From: Nematostella vectensis
Taxonomy: Eukaryota > Cnidaria > Anthozoa > Actiniaria > Edwardsiidae
Direction: 5' to 3'
DNA: 64,000 bases
Assembly (NCBI RefSeq): GCF_932526225.1
Contig: NC_064039.1
Coordinates: forward strand, 7,067,459-7,131,458
The first letter of the stretch is position 1. Each line of letters begins with the position of its first letter. This document shows, in pieces, positions 46,342 through 57,853 of this stretch. The notes under the pieces are model-generated. The model worked only from the letters and a program-made list of their open reading frames with translations, made no database searches and was not told the origin of the DNA. The position numbers and the translations under genes are program-made.

Positions 46342-47298
46342 ATGAATGATGACAATATAGAAATCGGCCGTTTAATGGCGACCCCCGTAGCAGACGCAAA
46401 TCCAATCGCACGCAGATTCCCTTTCTTTGGGCATCATTACTTTAACCCTCAGTTTGTGAGTTACGAGGAGACTGGCGAGCCAGCAGTGCTATACAGTAAC
46501 GCAGTATATTTTACTGTGTCTAGAGACGGTACGCACTACTTCCATCAGACGTACTCGGGGCAGTTCCTCACAGCTCAGCCTCCAGTTGTCGTAAGTATCT
46601 CATTCTGATTGGGGAAATTACTTATGTCATCAATCTTTGAACGATAATGCATTTTTCCTAGGGTAGTTTCTCCCCCCCTTTTTTTAGATATAGCGAAAGT
46701 CAAGGGCTTGCGCACTCTATTTAGCCCGACCGACATAGACATAACGGCATAAGAGAAAAAAAAAACATGTTTTTTTTTGTCATTATGTCCATGTCGGGTT
46801 TATGTCGAAATGCGAACCAACCACACTTGAACATACGAAGATAATGCCTAGTGCACACTAGCGATATATCGACATAACGACATGGGCGCACACACTCTTA
46901 TCTTCGACATAACGACATGGACATAACAACATAAGATAATAATGTTTTTTTTTTCTTTTATGTCAGTATCGCCTAGTGCACACTAGCAACATAACAACAT
47001 AACGACATGGGCGAACGCGCTATGTTTAGCCCGACTTAACGACATGAACACAATGACATAAAAGAAAAAACATGTTTTTTCTCTTATGTCGTTATGTCGA
47101 AAATAAGAGTCCGCGCGCCCATGTCGTTATGTCGATATGTCGCTAGTGTGCACTAGGCATATGTCCATGTCGGGCTAAACATAGTGCGCGCGCCCATGTC
47201 GTTATGTTGCTAGTAGGTGAGGGGGGGGGGGGTTGACACCCTTCCCATGATGCACTTCGTCAAAGCATATTATCAACCGCCGCGCAGATGATCTTAAT

Positions 47299-47341
<43 letters not shown>

Positions 47342-50300
47342 TTTTTTAATGAGGGATTCACTTAATATCACAATGATAATGTACGCATGGCCCTCAACAG
47401 AAACAAAATTAATAAAAGCTATTTACAAATCTGTTTACAGCAAAATCTTTGACGAAACTATTTACAATAACAATCCTTTGCTGATTTATAAACTTATTTA
47501 CAGAGTTGTGATGTATTCTCTTAGTTTTGCGGAGAAGGCGGTGATTGACTTGGCTTCTTTGATTTCTAGTGGCAATGCATTCAACCTTTTAGCTGCTACA
47601 AACTTAAAGCTGTTTTTTGCTAATGTAGTCCGAGCCTTTGGAAGTACTAAGTTATGGTTTGCTGCATTTTTAGTGTTCTTGTTATGTACATCACTACACT
47701 TAACGAACATATCTCTGATATAGCATGGGGTCATATTGTTCATTGCCTTAAAGAGCAAAACAAGTTGTAGGTAGATTATTCTTTTGTCGAAGGGGACAAT
47801 ATTTAGTTCTTCAAAAAGTGGTTTTGAAGGTGCATCCCATTTCTTATCGAGGATAACCCGCGCACATCGTTTCTGGAACTTGATCATATCGTCGATGTGT
47901 TGCTTTTTGGTCGAGCCCCAGACGATAGCACCATAGTCTAATATTGGCTGTATGAGCGAATGGTAGAACAGGGTTCTTGCTGACAGGAATTTCTTTGTCC
48001 TTTTTAACAAGCCTAGTCGCTTGGAGATCTTATTGTGAATGTACTTGAGGTGGTTGTCCCAGGTTAAGGAGTTGTCTAATCTTATGCCAAGCAGTTTAAC
48101 TTCATTGACACATTCAAGCTGGCCATTTTCTGTGCTGACTGTCAAATCCTTTCCTGCCAATTTGCGCAACTTTGGCTTGCTACAGATAAGCATTGATTTG
48201 GTTTTGCTTTGGTTCAAAACCATTTTGTTTTCATTCGCCCATCCATTCACCTTTTTTAGCTCTTCAGTAAGAATAGACCCAACCTCACTAACGCTACTTC
48301 CACTTGCGACTTGTGTTGTATCATCTGCATATATCTCGAGTGCGCTGTTGGAGACTTCAAGTGGTAAGTCATTAATAAACAGGATAAACATTAAGGGACC
48401 TAAAATCGAGCTCTGGGGAACGCCTGCAGTAATGGGCTGCGAATCTGATAGCTGACCACTTATTGTTACTTTCTGTTTTCGGTCTTCTAGATAAGACTTG
48501 AACCAATTTAGTGACTTTCCAGAGACGCCATATATGGAGAGCTTATTAATAAGCGTGTCATGGTCTACTAAATCAAACGCCTTTCGGTAGTCTATGAGGT
48601 TCAAGCCAACTGAGAAGGCGGTAAGAGCAAGATGGAATAGCTCCGAGGCATTTCGAGAAAAAAACTAGCAAGATGAAATAGCTCCGAGGCATTCCGAGGA
48701 AAACACTAGCTTGGTTATCGCCGAATGCCTCGACAATGAAAATTCAAGATTTAAATTTGAAAACAGATGTTTTATTTGCCTTGCAAATCCACGGCCTTCT
48801 CCCACGGGCCTTAATTTCTCAATCCCGGACGATTTAACGATTTGATTACAATACCCATGCCTTTTATACTGTATTTTCATTTTTCTTGGTAAATATTGCA
48901 CTAAGGGTCACGAGAAATTTGTTTCCTACAGCTAAAAATGAATACAAAATAACGAACTTGTAAAAAATAGCGTGCGCGCGCGTCGGGGATGGCGTCATTT
49001 TCGATTGCCCGTGAAGCGCACGCAGACAGTTTTAAAAATAACATACACCTACAATAACCTCATTTTCTAATCAAAGTTGGCTAAATATTCCTCGAACTCA
49101 AGGCTAAGTTGTAGTCTAATTATTCTTCTGGAAAATCCTCATCAAATATGTGCTTGATATGTTATTTTAGTTAGTCAAAAGCTAAGACAACCGGTTCGTG
49201 CAACCCCAGTAAAACAAGAACGACAGCAAAATGACGTGATCAATTTTCAGAGACCAATTGATTCAAGTAGTCTATCGTCAAGGCAAAAAATCACCTATTA
49301 GGAGTGAGGTAGTTTAGAGGTAGACCCCGATTAATAGTTTACTAGAGGCCTGATTAATCGAACTAGCTAAATTATTAGGATAGAGAGTCCTTAGAATACG
49401 AAATATTTGTCTTACAAAAATGTAAACAAACAAGACGGCGAGCAATGTTTCGGAATCTAAATTTGCATCTCATAACTCACAACCCAAATCTACTCACCAT
49501 TATTTCATAATGTATTAAAAAAAAACACATGAGCTAGCTTGTGATTCCAACTTTAATTCCTTAGCTTTCATCATTTCTCATCATTTACTTGTTTTATACA
49601 TTTTTAAGGATAATTTGACATTTTCTTCGATACATTTTGACGGATTTTTCCCGCGAATTTTGCGCGTTTTTTGCTGCTAACTCAGAAAATCACGCGCAAG
49701 TGCTCATGGACAGGGTGTCAACCCCCCCCCCCCCCCCCCCTATGTTGCTAGTGTTAGGTATGAGTGCGCGTGCGCGCGCCCATGTCGTTATGTTGCTAGT
49801 AGGTGGGGGGGGGGGGGGGGTTGACACCCTTCCCATGATGCACTTCGTCAAAGCATATTATCAACCGCCGCGCGTCGTGATGGCGCGCAGATGATCTTAA
49901 TACTGAGAAGGCGGTAAGAGCAAGATGGAATAGCTCCGAGGCATTCCGAGAAAAAAACTAGCAAGATGAAATAGCTCCGAGGCATTCCGAGGAAAACACT
50001 AGCTTGGTTATCGCCGAATGCCTCGACAATGAAAATTCAAGATTTAAATTTGAAAACAGATGTTTTATTTGCCTTGCAAATCCACGGCCTTCTCCCACGG
50101 GCCTTAATTTCTCAATCCCGGACGATTTAACGATTTGATTACAATACCCATGCCTTTTATACTGTATTTTCATTTTTCTTGGTAAATATTGCACTAAGGG
50201 TCACGAGAAATTTGTTTCCTACAGCTAAAAATGAATACAAAATAACGAACTTGTAAAAAATAGCGTGCGCGCGCGTCGGGGATGGCGTCATTTTCGATTG

Positions 50301-52862
50301 CCCGTGAAGCGCACGCAGACAGTTTTAAAAATAAAATACACCTACAATAACCTCATTTTCTAATCAAAGTTGGCTAAATATTCCTCGAACTCAAGGCTAA
50401 GTTGTAGTCTAATTATTCTTCTGGAAAATCCTCATCAAATATGTGCTTGATATGTTATTTTAGTTAGTCAAAAGCTAAGACAACCGGTTCGTGCAACCCC
50501 AGTAAAACAAGAAGGACAGCAAAATGACGTGATCAATTTTCAGAGACCAATTGATTCAAGTAGTCTATCGTCAAGGCAAAAAATCACCTATTAGGAGTGA
50601 GGTAGTTTAGAGGTAGACCCCGATTAATAGTTTACTAGAGGCCTGATTAATCGAACTAGCTAAATTATTAGGATAGAGAGTCCTTAGAATACGAAATATT
50701 TGTCTTACAAAAATGTAAACAAACAAGACGGCGAGCAATGTTTCGGAATCTAAATTTGCATCTCATAACTCACAACCCAAATCTACTCACCATTATTTCA
50801 TAATGTATTAAAAAAAACATACATGAGCTAGCTTGTGATTCCAACTTTAATTCCTTAGCTTTCATCATTTCTCATCATTTACTTGTTTTATACATTTTAA
50901 AGGATAATTTGACATTTTCTTCGATACATTTTGACGGATTTTTCCCGCGAATTTTGCGCGTTTTTGCTGCTAGCTCAGAAAATCACGCGCAAGTGCTCAT
51001 GGACAGGGTGTCAACCCCCCCCCCCCCCCCCCCCTATGTTGCTAGTGTTAGGTATGAGTGCGCGTGCCCAAGTCGTTATGTCGATATGTCGCTAGTGTGC
51101 ACCAGGCGTGAGGGGACATAGCATGCACATATTTCCAGTTATTAAAAAGTAAATCAGATGTGCAGATATGTGAGCAATGCTCAAGCAAATTTCTAATGCC
51201 TAGTGCACACTAGCGACATAACAACATGGGTGAGCGCACTCTTATAATCGACATAACGACATAAGAAAGAAAACATGTTTTTTCTTTTGCCTAGTGCACA
51301 CTAGCTACATATCGTCATAACGACATGGGCGCGCGCACTCTTGTCTACGACATAAGAGAAAAAACATGTTTTTTTCTCTTATGTCAGTATGTCCATTATG
51401 TCGTTATTTCGGGCTAAACATAGTGCGCGCGCCCATGTCGTTATGTTGTTATGTTGCTAGTGTGCACTAGGCATAACACGGCAGCATGGAAAGTAGCTTG
51501 AGATTGGGTAATAGCACCGCAGTGATCCTAGATACTAAAATTTTTTAGATACGAACAGATACTAATCAGAAACTAAACAGAAACTAAAAGCACGGGGGGT
51601 AATCGTTAATAAGTAAAAAAAAAACCCAAATTTACCTATTTTCTGCATAGAATTAGGTAGTACGGCTGGAAATACGTCAACATATTTTTTTTCACAGCGA
51701 TTTTCCCGCTATTTAGCAGAATAAGGCTAAATTTCTATTTCAGACATCACTAGCGTGAAATATTCAAAAGGCGGTCGCACACATACACATAGTATTAAAT
51801 AACTGAATAAAATATACGGGGGAACGAATTTGGATTTGTTCGTATACATAGCAGCCAGGTAGGAATAAATAGCAGCTAGGTAGGAACCTTTTTTTCTTTC
51901 TTTATCTTTTTTTTTTGTTTGAACAGATCAGAAACTGGTCATATCTAAAAAAAATCCCATCTTTCGGATGATTTTATTTTATTCTAGTCTTATTCCGGTC
52001 AATTCGAGTCCAGTTTATATTTCATTCTCCGTAAAAGTGGGGTGTTGTAAATGCTGACCATGATAGCTAGTTTGAGACTGAAGCAGAATACATTCCAGGC
52101 CCCTGCGGTAGCCATGGTGCCCCCCGAGCCTCAAGTAACGCATGCGCCGACACCCTATGAGGATTGTGGGAACGATTGTAGTGATTATGGAGACCAGAAC
52201 GTAGAATATACGCCAACGACAGAGCCACTGACAGACTACAAGTGGGATGACTCCAAGGTAATAAGAATAGGTGCACGCTGAATGAGTGGCTTTTTGTTGC
52301 TGTTATTTTGCGCCGCTAAAAGCCCGAGCTAGTTTGCCACCCAAACAGTCACGTGATCTCTAAGGCGCAAGTCCCCTATGAAGAGCAAAGAAACTTACCT
52401 CAGGGCCTTAGCAGGGGGTGGGGCACTGGGGACGTGTGCCCCCCCTAATATTCTCAAGAATTATAAGGGAATGACAAGTAGTGGTGTGACTGTCCCCCCC
52501 AACATTTTCCTAATGTTTCTGTATTGTGCCCCCCCCCCCCCCACCAATCCCTGCTACGACTCTGTGCCTCACTGACTGCTCAATTTAGAGCCAGTTTGGT
52601 AATAATAGCCAATACAAAAAAAAATTTATTTTGAATTTCGTAATTTGTTTTGATACATCAGTGCCATTTACCCGTCAAGCCTTGCATGAACCCATGGAGG
52701 ACGTTCTATTCACCCCCTCCGCCTCCTCGGCCCCATTCCCGTTTCCACCGGTCTCGCCACAGGAGGACCAGGCGAGATGTTCGTTCAACTGTCGTCCCTA
52801 TGTTCCCAGAAGTCTTTGGAATGGACAACAAAGAAGAGATGCATCGGGGAAGAAGTAATTAA
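46342..52862 (+). CDS. Unrecognised protein, three exons, 202 aa
   Basis: Exons 46342-46590, 52099-52257 and 52662-52862 (TAA) join in phase 0 at GT-AG borders. The start has good context (ACAAAATGA). The N-terminal exon encodes a compact aromatic-rich region (RRFPFFGHHYFNPQF, YSNAVYFTVSRDG, HYFHQTYSGQF). The middle exon is acidic and Pro/Thr-rich (PPEPQVTHAPTPYEDC), and the last exon has a proline run and an Arg/His-rich stretch (RFHRSRHRRTRRD). There is no signal peptide, membrane segment or known domain. The tripartite acidic/basic layout would suit a small nuclear or RNA-associated adaptor, but that is speculation. The first intron (5.5 kb) is crowded with duplicated and mobile DNA. It may be a lineage-restricted gene. 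Confidence 0.6.
46845..47159. mobile_element. Palindromic Harbinger-like MITE, CCTAGTGCACACTAG family (copies 2-3, composite)
   Basis: It starts TGCCTAGTGCACACTAGCGA after TAA and ends with the inverse CTAGTGTGCACTAGGCA. A second left end (CCTAGTGCACACTAGCAAC) at about 46973 shows that one copy inserted into or beside another. The internal hairpin arms TCTTATGTCGTTATGTC recur. Related fragments occupy 46660-46840 and 47160-47225. Confidence 0.65.
47186..51068. repeat. Tandem segmental duplication (~1.3 kb unit, two copies)
   Basis: Unit A (about 47186-49768) and unit B (about 49769-51068) are direct copies with very few differences: both contain the CGCCCATGTCGTTATGTTGC start, a poly-G tract, TTGACACCCTTCCCATGATG, the GAGAAGGCGGTAAGAGCAAG block and the CATGGACAGGGTGTCAAC poly-C end. 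Unit A is longer only because a LINE is inserted at 47306-48608. A 78-codon minus-strand frame is identical in both but looks non-coding. Confidence 0.85.
47306..48608 (-). mobile_element. 5'-truncated LINE insertion with (TC)n 3' tail
   Basis: A minus-strand frame of about 368 codons (48604-47498) encodes an RT lacking its N-terminal part: DYRKAFDLVDHDTL (motif A), GVPQSSILGPLMFILFINDLP, IYADDTTQ (YADD catalytic box), a thumb and a C-terminal helix region. The usual GVPQGS reads GVPQSS here. The insertion is bounded by the 7-bp duplication ACTGAGA (47299-47305 and 48609-48615), and the uninterrupted site survives in the second duplicate at 49904. The 3' end carries a (TC)n run instead of poly-A. 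Confidence 0.85.
51197..51473. mobile_element. Palindromic Harbinger-like MITE, CCTAGTGCACACTAG family (copy 4, intact ends)
   Basis: 277 bp from TGCCTAGTGCACACTAGCGA to the inverse CTAGTGTGCACTAGGCA, flanked by TAA on both sides (51194-51196 and 51474-51476). The TAA target duplication with these ends points to PIF/Harbinger. An extra internal left end at about 51289 indicates a nested second copy. Confidence 0.75.
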
Positions 52863-53134
52863 TAAATCGATTAACATGGAAACTTTAGCGGTGCGCGGCA
52901 GAAACCTTGTTCACCAAGGATGGCATTCGACAATCCTTGGATCTGTGGCTGACGTGTTTTACTGTATCACACGATACAACAACTAGTTTTGTGTTGCTTG
53001 AGGTTATCGACACTGTGTTGAAGGGCCTGGACAGTGCGCCTGTTGCAGGTATAAACAAGAAATCATTGTGAAACTTGCAAATGAATTCCTATGATCTCAA
53101 TGTATATCGACCTATTCTAAATGGTTTTTCCCCA

Positions 53135-53140
53135 AATAAA
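53135..53140 (+). terminator. Polyadenylation signal AATAAA of the unrecognised gene
   Basis: AATAAA in CCCCAAATAAACACGAGG, about 270 bp after the TAA and before the convergent SFXN5 gene. A second, AGAATAAAAC, follows near 53210. Confidence 0.5.
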
Positions 53141-53766
53141 CACGAGGGCGGTGATTTCGTAACTTGAATTATCGTGAAGGGTCAGACCAAGGACTTATAT
53201 TTCACTTAAGAATAAAACAAATCAAGTCTTTGCTAAGAATATGCTCAAAGTCTTTCAGCAAAATACTTTAATCAGATACATATGTACAACACACGGATTG
53301 CTTGAAAATGCCATTCGTCCACCTGTGGTGCCATCCACGCAAAGCTATAAGCCTTTGTTGTAAAACAACTTTGCTTCCTTTGTGCTCGCTTGGATTTCCG
53401 GCTCAAGGTCCTTTGTGAAAACCTACGAAAAGACGTACAATGATCACCGGAAAACATTGATAAAAAAGTGCGGAACACTTTCGGGAAACAATTTTAATAT
53501 ACGCATGGCAGTTCGAGAAACATTGAGAAATATCGATAACAATATGGTGGTTAAAGGGCAAAAATGGCCCACCACGTGAATGCAATCAGCGACAAAACCT
53601 GTTGAAAATGACATCTGAAAAGTAGTCTTACTAAAAAAATTTACAATAGCGAAACATTTCATTACTCACACCCCCTCCCCCATTCAAAGTTGCTGTCAAG
53701 TTTTGTCAGTTAAAAAAAATCCAAAATTGATTTAGGGGAAGCGGGATATCAAAGTCACTATACTAC

Positions 53767-54496
53767 TTAATTTAGATTTCCATCGGAAACAGCATTTGAG
53801 GCGTGAACATTTTCAACAGTTACGTCGCTGATTGTGGATACCTCAGATACTTGTGGGAACATGGCTATTGCTAGTGGTAGTGCCAGGCCAAACACTGCAA
53901 CGCATACTGCGGCCTGTACAGGAAGATGGAGTCTGGGTCGAGCCTTGAGGAAATTTGTCCTATTATAATAAATACAATAGAAAGCTCAATAGAGAAACTT
54001 GCCACCTAGATATTTTTTCTTTTCCCTTCCCTGTAACAATTCTTATACCATTTCCTCAGTATATATGACATCCGGAATTAAATAGATTAAAAACAATAGA
54101 AAAGAAATAGTAAATAATTCTTCCAAAGCTTTTTTTTGCGGCTTTTTGAAGACATACTTGTGTATGTGTACATGTATCTACATGACATTTGGTTATCGGA
54201 TAGGTATTTGCACACACCATGGATTCTGGATTTTCCTGCCCGCTTACCTTTCAAGAGGGGCCATTATCAGTGCTGGGCCAACAAGTAAAGGAGCTGGTAG
54301 GATGATTCGGGTAAGGGTCGTCTCAAATATAGCCTGCATAAAAACAATATAAGATTTCCAAAGATATTAGAACAGAGTATAAAACATATTTCAGCAATTA
54401 ACAAAGTCTTTTGCTATAAGGAAATACATTAATAGAAACAACAACAACAACAACAACAACAGCAGCAGCAGCAACAATAATAACAATATTAATAAC

Positions 54497-54564
<68 letters not shown>

Positions 54565-54571
54565 TAATAAT

Positions 54572-54630
<59 letters not shown>

Positions 54631-54646
54631 TAATAATAACAACAAC

Positions 54647-54705
<59 letters not shown>

Positions 54706-54715
54706 TAATAATAAC

Positions 54716-54759
<44 letters not shown>

Positions 54760-54787
54760 TAACAATAACAATAACAATAACAATAAC

Positions 54788-54886
<99 letters not shown>

Positions 54887-57794
54887 AAAGATATACCGGG
54901 AAAATGTAAAGAGGGCTAGAAAGGTAGATATGACAGACACGTTTGGCACTAGACAACGATGAAGAAACAAGAGCCTCGAAACGCGGCTGTCCGTATATAT
55001 CTTTTTAATGCTCTTTACAGTATCACGTCTATTACCCAGCGCTACACCAGTCAACGTTAACACCTCGTTGCATTTTCTAAAGCAGGGAAGGTCGATTGTG
55101 TCATAAGATCTTCCGGCAATTCGTTAACGATAGCTTTCTATTAAATTTAAGAAAAAAATTATCCGTGATTCTTATCACGTGCACACCAGGCACATAAAGA
55201 GGTGCAATGATGGTCAAAACATTATTCTCAGACTACACACCCAAATACATAGAAGGCGCAATTAATCCAACGCCTCAGTACATAATAAAGACATTTATTT
55301 GAAAGAAAGATCTTTCCCGATATTTTTTTTTTTTACGATTCTTTGAGCCCCTAGCACGGATACATTCTAAAAGCCGCAACAAACTCTGTTTAATATAAAG
55401 CTGCCACACTCGGGCGGGACAAATATGAGACCCGGCAAGGGAAAACGTACACTAGCGAAAAGCGTTTTTGGGCAAATCTGTAAGACCAGCTAACGCTTTT
55501 TCTATAATGAGGGAACGATCTTGTTGATAATGAGGGAACGAACCTGTTCGTTATATCGTTCATAAACGATAAACGACATAAACGACCCGGGGCACAATCG
55601 GAAGAACGTTTTTGAAATTCGGAAGTTCGTTCAAAGTTCGGAAAATCGTTCCCTTAAAATTCGGAAAGTTCGGAAGATCATTCTCTTGAAGAACATTCTA
55701 ATGATTCGGAAGATCGTCTCTAGAAAATCTATCAATGATTAAGCAGGCGCGTACACAGGGGTTGTGCGTCAAGTCCGCTAGTTCCCCAATGACACCTGTG
55801 TCCATTCGAGTTGAAGTGTACTGTACACCAGGTCATTGGCCTCAGCCACTGATCTTTTCTTGTGGTTAACTATTCTATTATTTTGGTTATCAAAGCGTAT
55901 CTGAAACTTAGTTGTAGTAGAGCCTACATATTTTAAATTACACGCCTTACACGAGAGCAGATAATCACTGTTGGAGTGCATTAGGTCATGGTTGGTAACG
56001 AATAACTTTCCCGTATTATGACAAGTAAAGATGTCCCTCATTTTTAGAAACTTATTATCCTTACAGATTATATATCTAGATGCTGAATTATACTTATACA
56101 TTCACGCAAGGCTTTTTTTTTCTCCGTCGGGATCTTAGCACGGACCATCATAGGTACTTCTTCTATCGCTGTACGGCATCTTTCCGACAAATTTGAGCAA
56201 TCATCACTTGGTTGCATCTCGAGAAAGATACATTATATATAATTATATAAAAATAAAATAAAAGTCGAAAACAAAATAACTTTCTGTGTGTGTTGGTTGA
56301 ATTGAATATTGAACAGCCTATTTTCACTTATGTAGTTAGTGCAAAGGTGCTTCCTGCACGCGCCTCAGTTGGAGACAAAAGCGGGTAACACCATCTACCA
56401 TCTACTTTTCTTTGCAAAGTGAATCCTGTCTTTAGTATAGTACTCTGCTTCATTGAGTTAGAAAATGCACAAACCTACTCAAAGTTGCTTTACAATGAAT
56501 GACCTGAAAATGTAGCCAAGGCGAGTCAGAGTTAAACGTAGGGCTACAACTCCGGTGGACCGAGTTTAGGCCATGTATATAGATTGACTTTTCCTGTAAC
56601 GTGTAAGCAGGAGTCCCATAGTTTCTCTTGTGTCTTTTCAGCAGTAGAAAACTTTATTTGTTATATATGTTAATTCCTTATTACTAATATTTTTGCTACT
56701 CTTGTTCTGTGTAAAATTAAAATAAACAAGCAAACAACAAACAGAAAGGACCACGGTGTTTCATGAATTGTAAAAAGTGTGTAGCGAGGGACAAACAACT
56801 CCTGCCTAGCCCGGGGTTACAAGATAGTGGTAATTTTAAAATCACCAGAAAAGAGTACTAAGGCACTTTTAATGACACGATTCTATGTATGTATGGATGT
56901 GATCGTCCTGTCCCAAGACCTTAATGCTCTTAACAGGCCGTCCCTAGTCACATATCTTTTTACTGCACAGTTATAGTTGTCAAAGAATTCGGTCACGTAT
57001 TGATGGTGTTGTAAAACGGATATTGAATAGTTACAAAGTCACAATTTTCACCTGATAATGTTTTAGTTGTTGAAAAACAAAAAAGTTTTAAATTGAGGTT
57101 AGGTGTCAGGTCGGGGAATAACCTTTAAAGACCTAGCACTGATACACACCTTGTAACTTAACTAAGTTTATTGGTTAAAGCGTCAGTCGATTTATCAACA
57201 TAAGCATGTGATCCACGAAAATCATCTGAAAAACGATACTGATCTAATTTTAACGGTGTCTGGTAGTGTGGTTCATTCTTTATTCTTAAGGATAAAATCG
57301 TCCATAAAGAACAAGACTTCTTGTAAAAAATAATTTTTTGTGTGTGTTGATAATTCGACTTGAATAGCGAAATGCTATCTCCTGCGCATGCGCACCGCAA
57401 CAAATGTGCTTCACAGCACACAGAGATCTTTGCAAGTTATAACCACCCTCCAAACTTGGTTGCTATAGCTTTACATCTTCAACCATAAATCAAGGGTTCT
57501 TTTTTCGAAAATTTAGTCTAGTTGAGGTATACACTTCCCATAGGGTCTTAACATCATCAACATTCTCATATGAGAGTGTTCAAAATCAATGAAAATTGGT
57601 ACCATAGTTTTGTAAGGCCAGAGCTACCTTTTGTCAAAATTTGAGATCCCCCCGGTTTCCAGGGGGGGAGTTATGGCTTGTTGATAAATCGACCATCATG
57701 AGGTTTTTCGGCCATTGTCAGGGGGGGCACCACCAAATTTTGAAAGTAATGGCACATAACACTTATACACACACCTACCAACACTTATGATGAT

Positions 57795-57853
<59 letters not shown>

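Noticed and set aside
48665..48901. 78-codon frame present identically in both duplicates (also 49958-50194)
   Set aside because: Identity follows from the recent duplication; composition and lack of start context give no sign of coding.
52400..52570. MITE-like block with CAGGGCCTTAGCAGGGG and CCTGCTACGACTCTGTG ends
   Set aside because: Ends match only loosely and the flanking duplication is ambiguous.
54391..55063. Poly-Leu, poly-Ile and poly-Tyr/His frames
   Set aside because: They are the three minus-strand readings of an AAT triplet repeat.
55600..55725. Heat-shock-element-like cluster of TTCGGAA motifs
   Set aside because: The GAA/TTC spacing does not follow the 5-bp phased pattern required; it looks like a degenerate tandem repeat.
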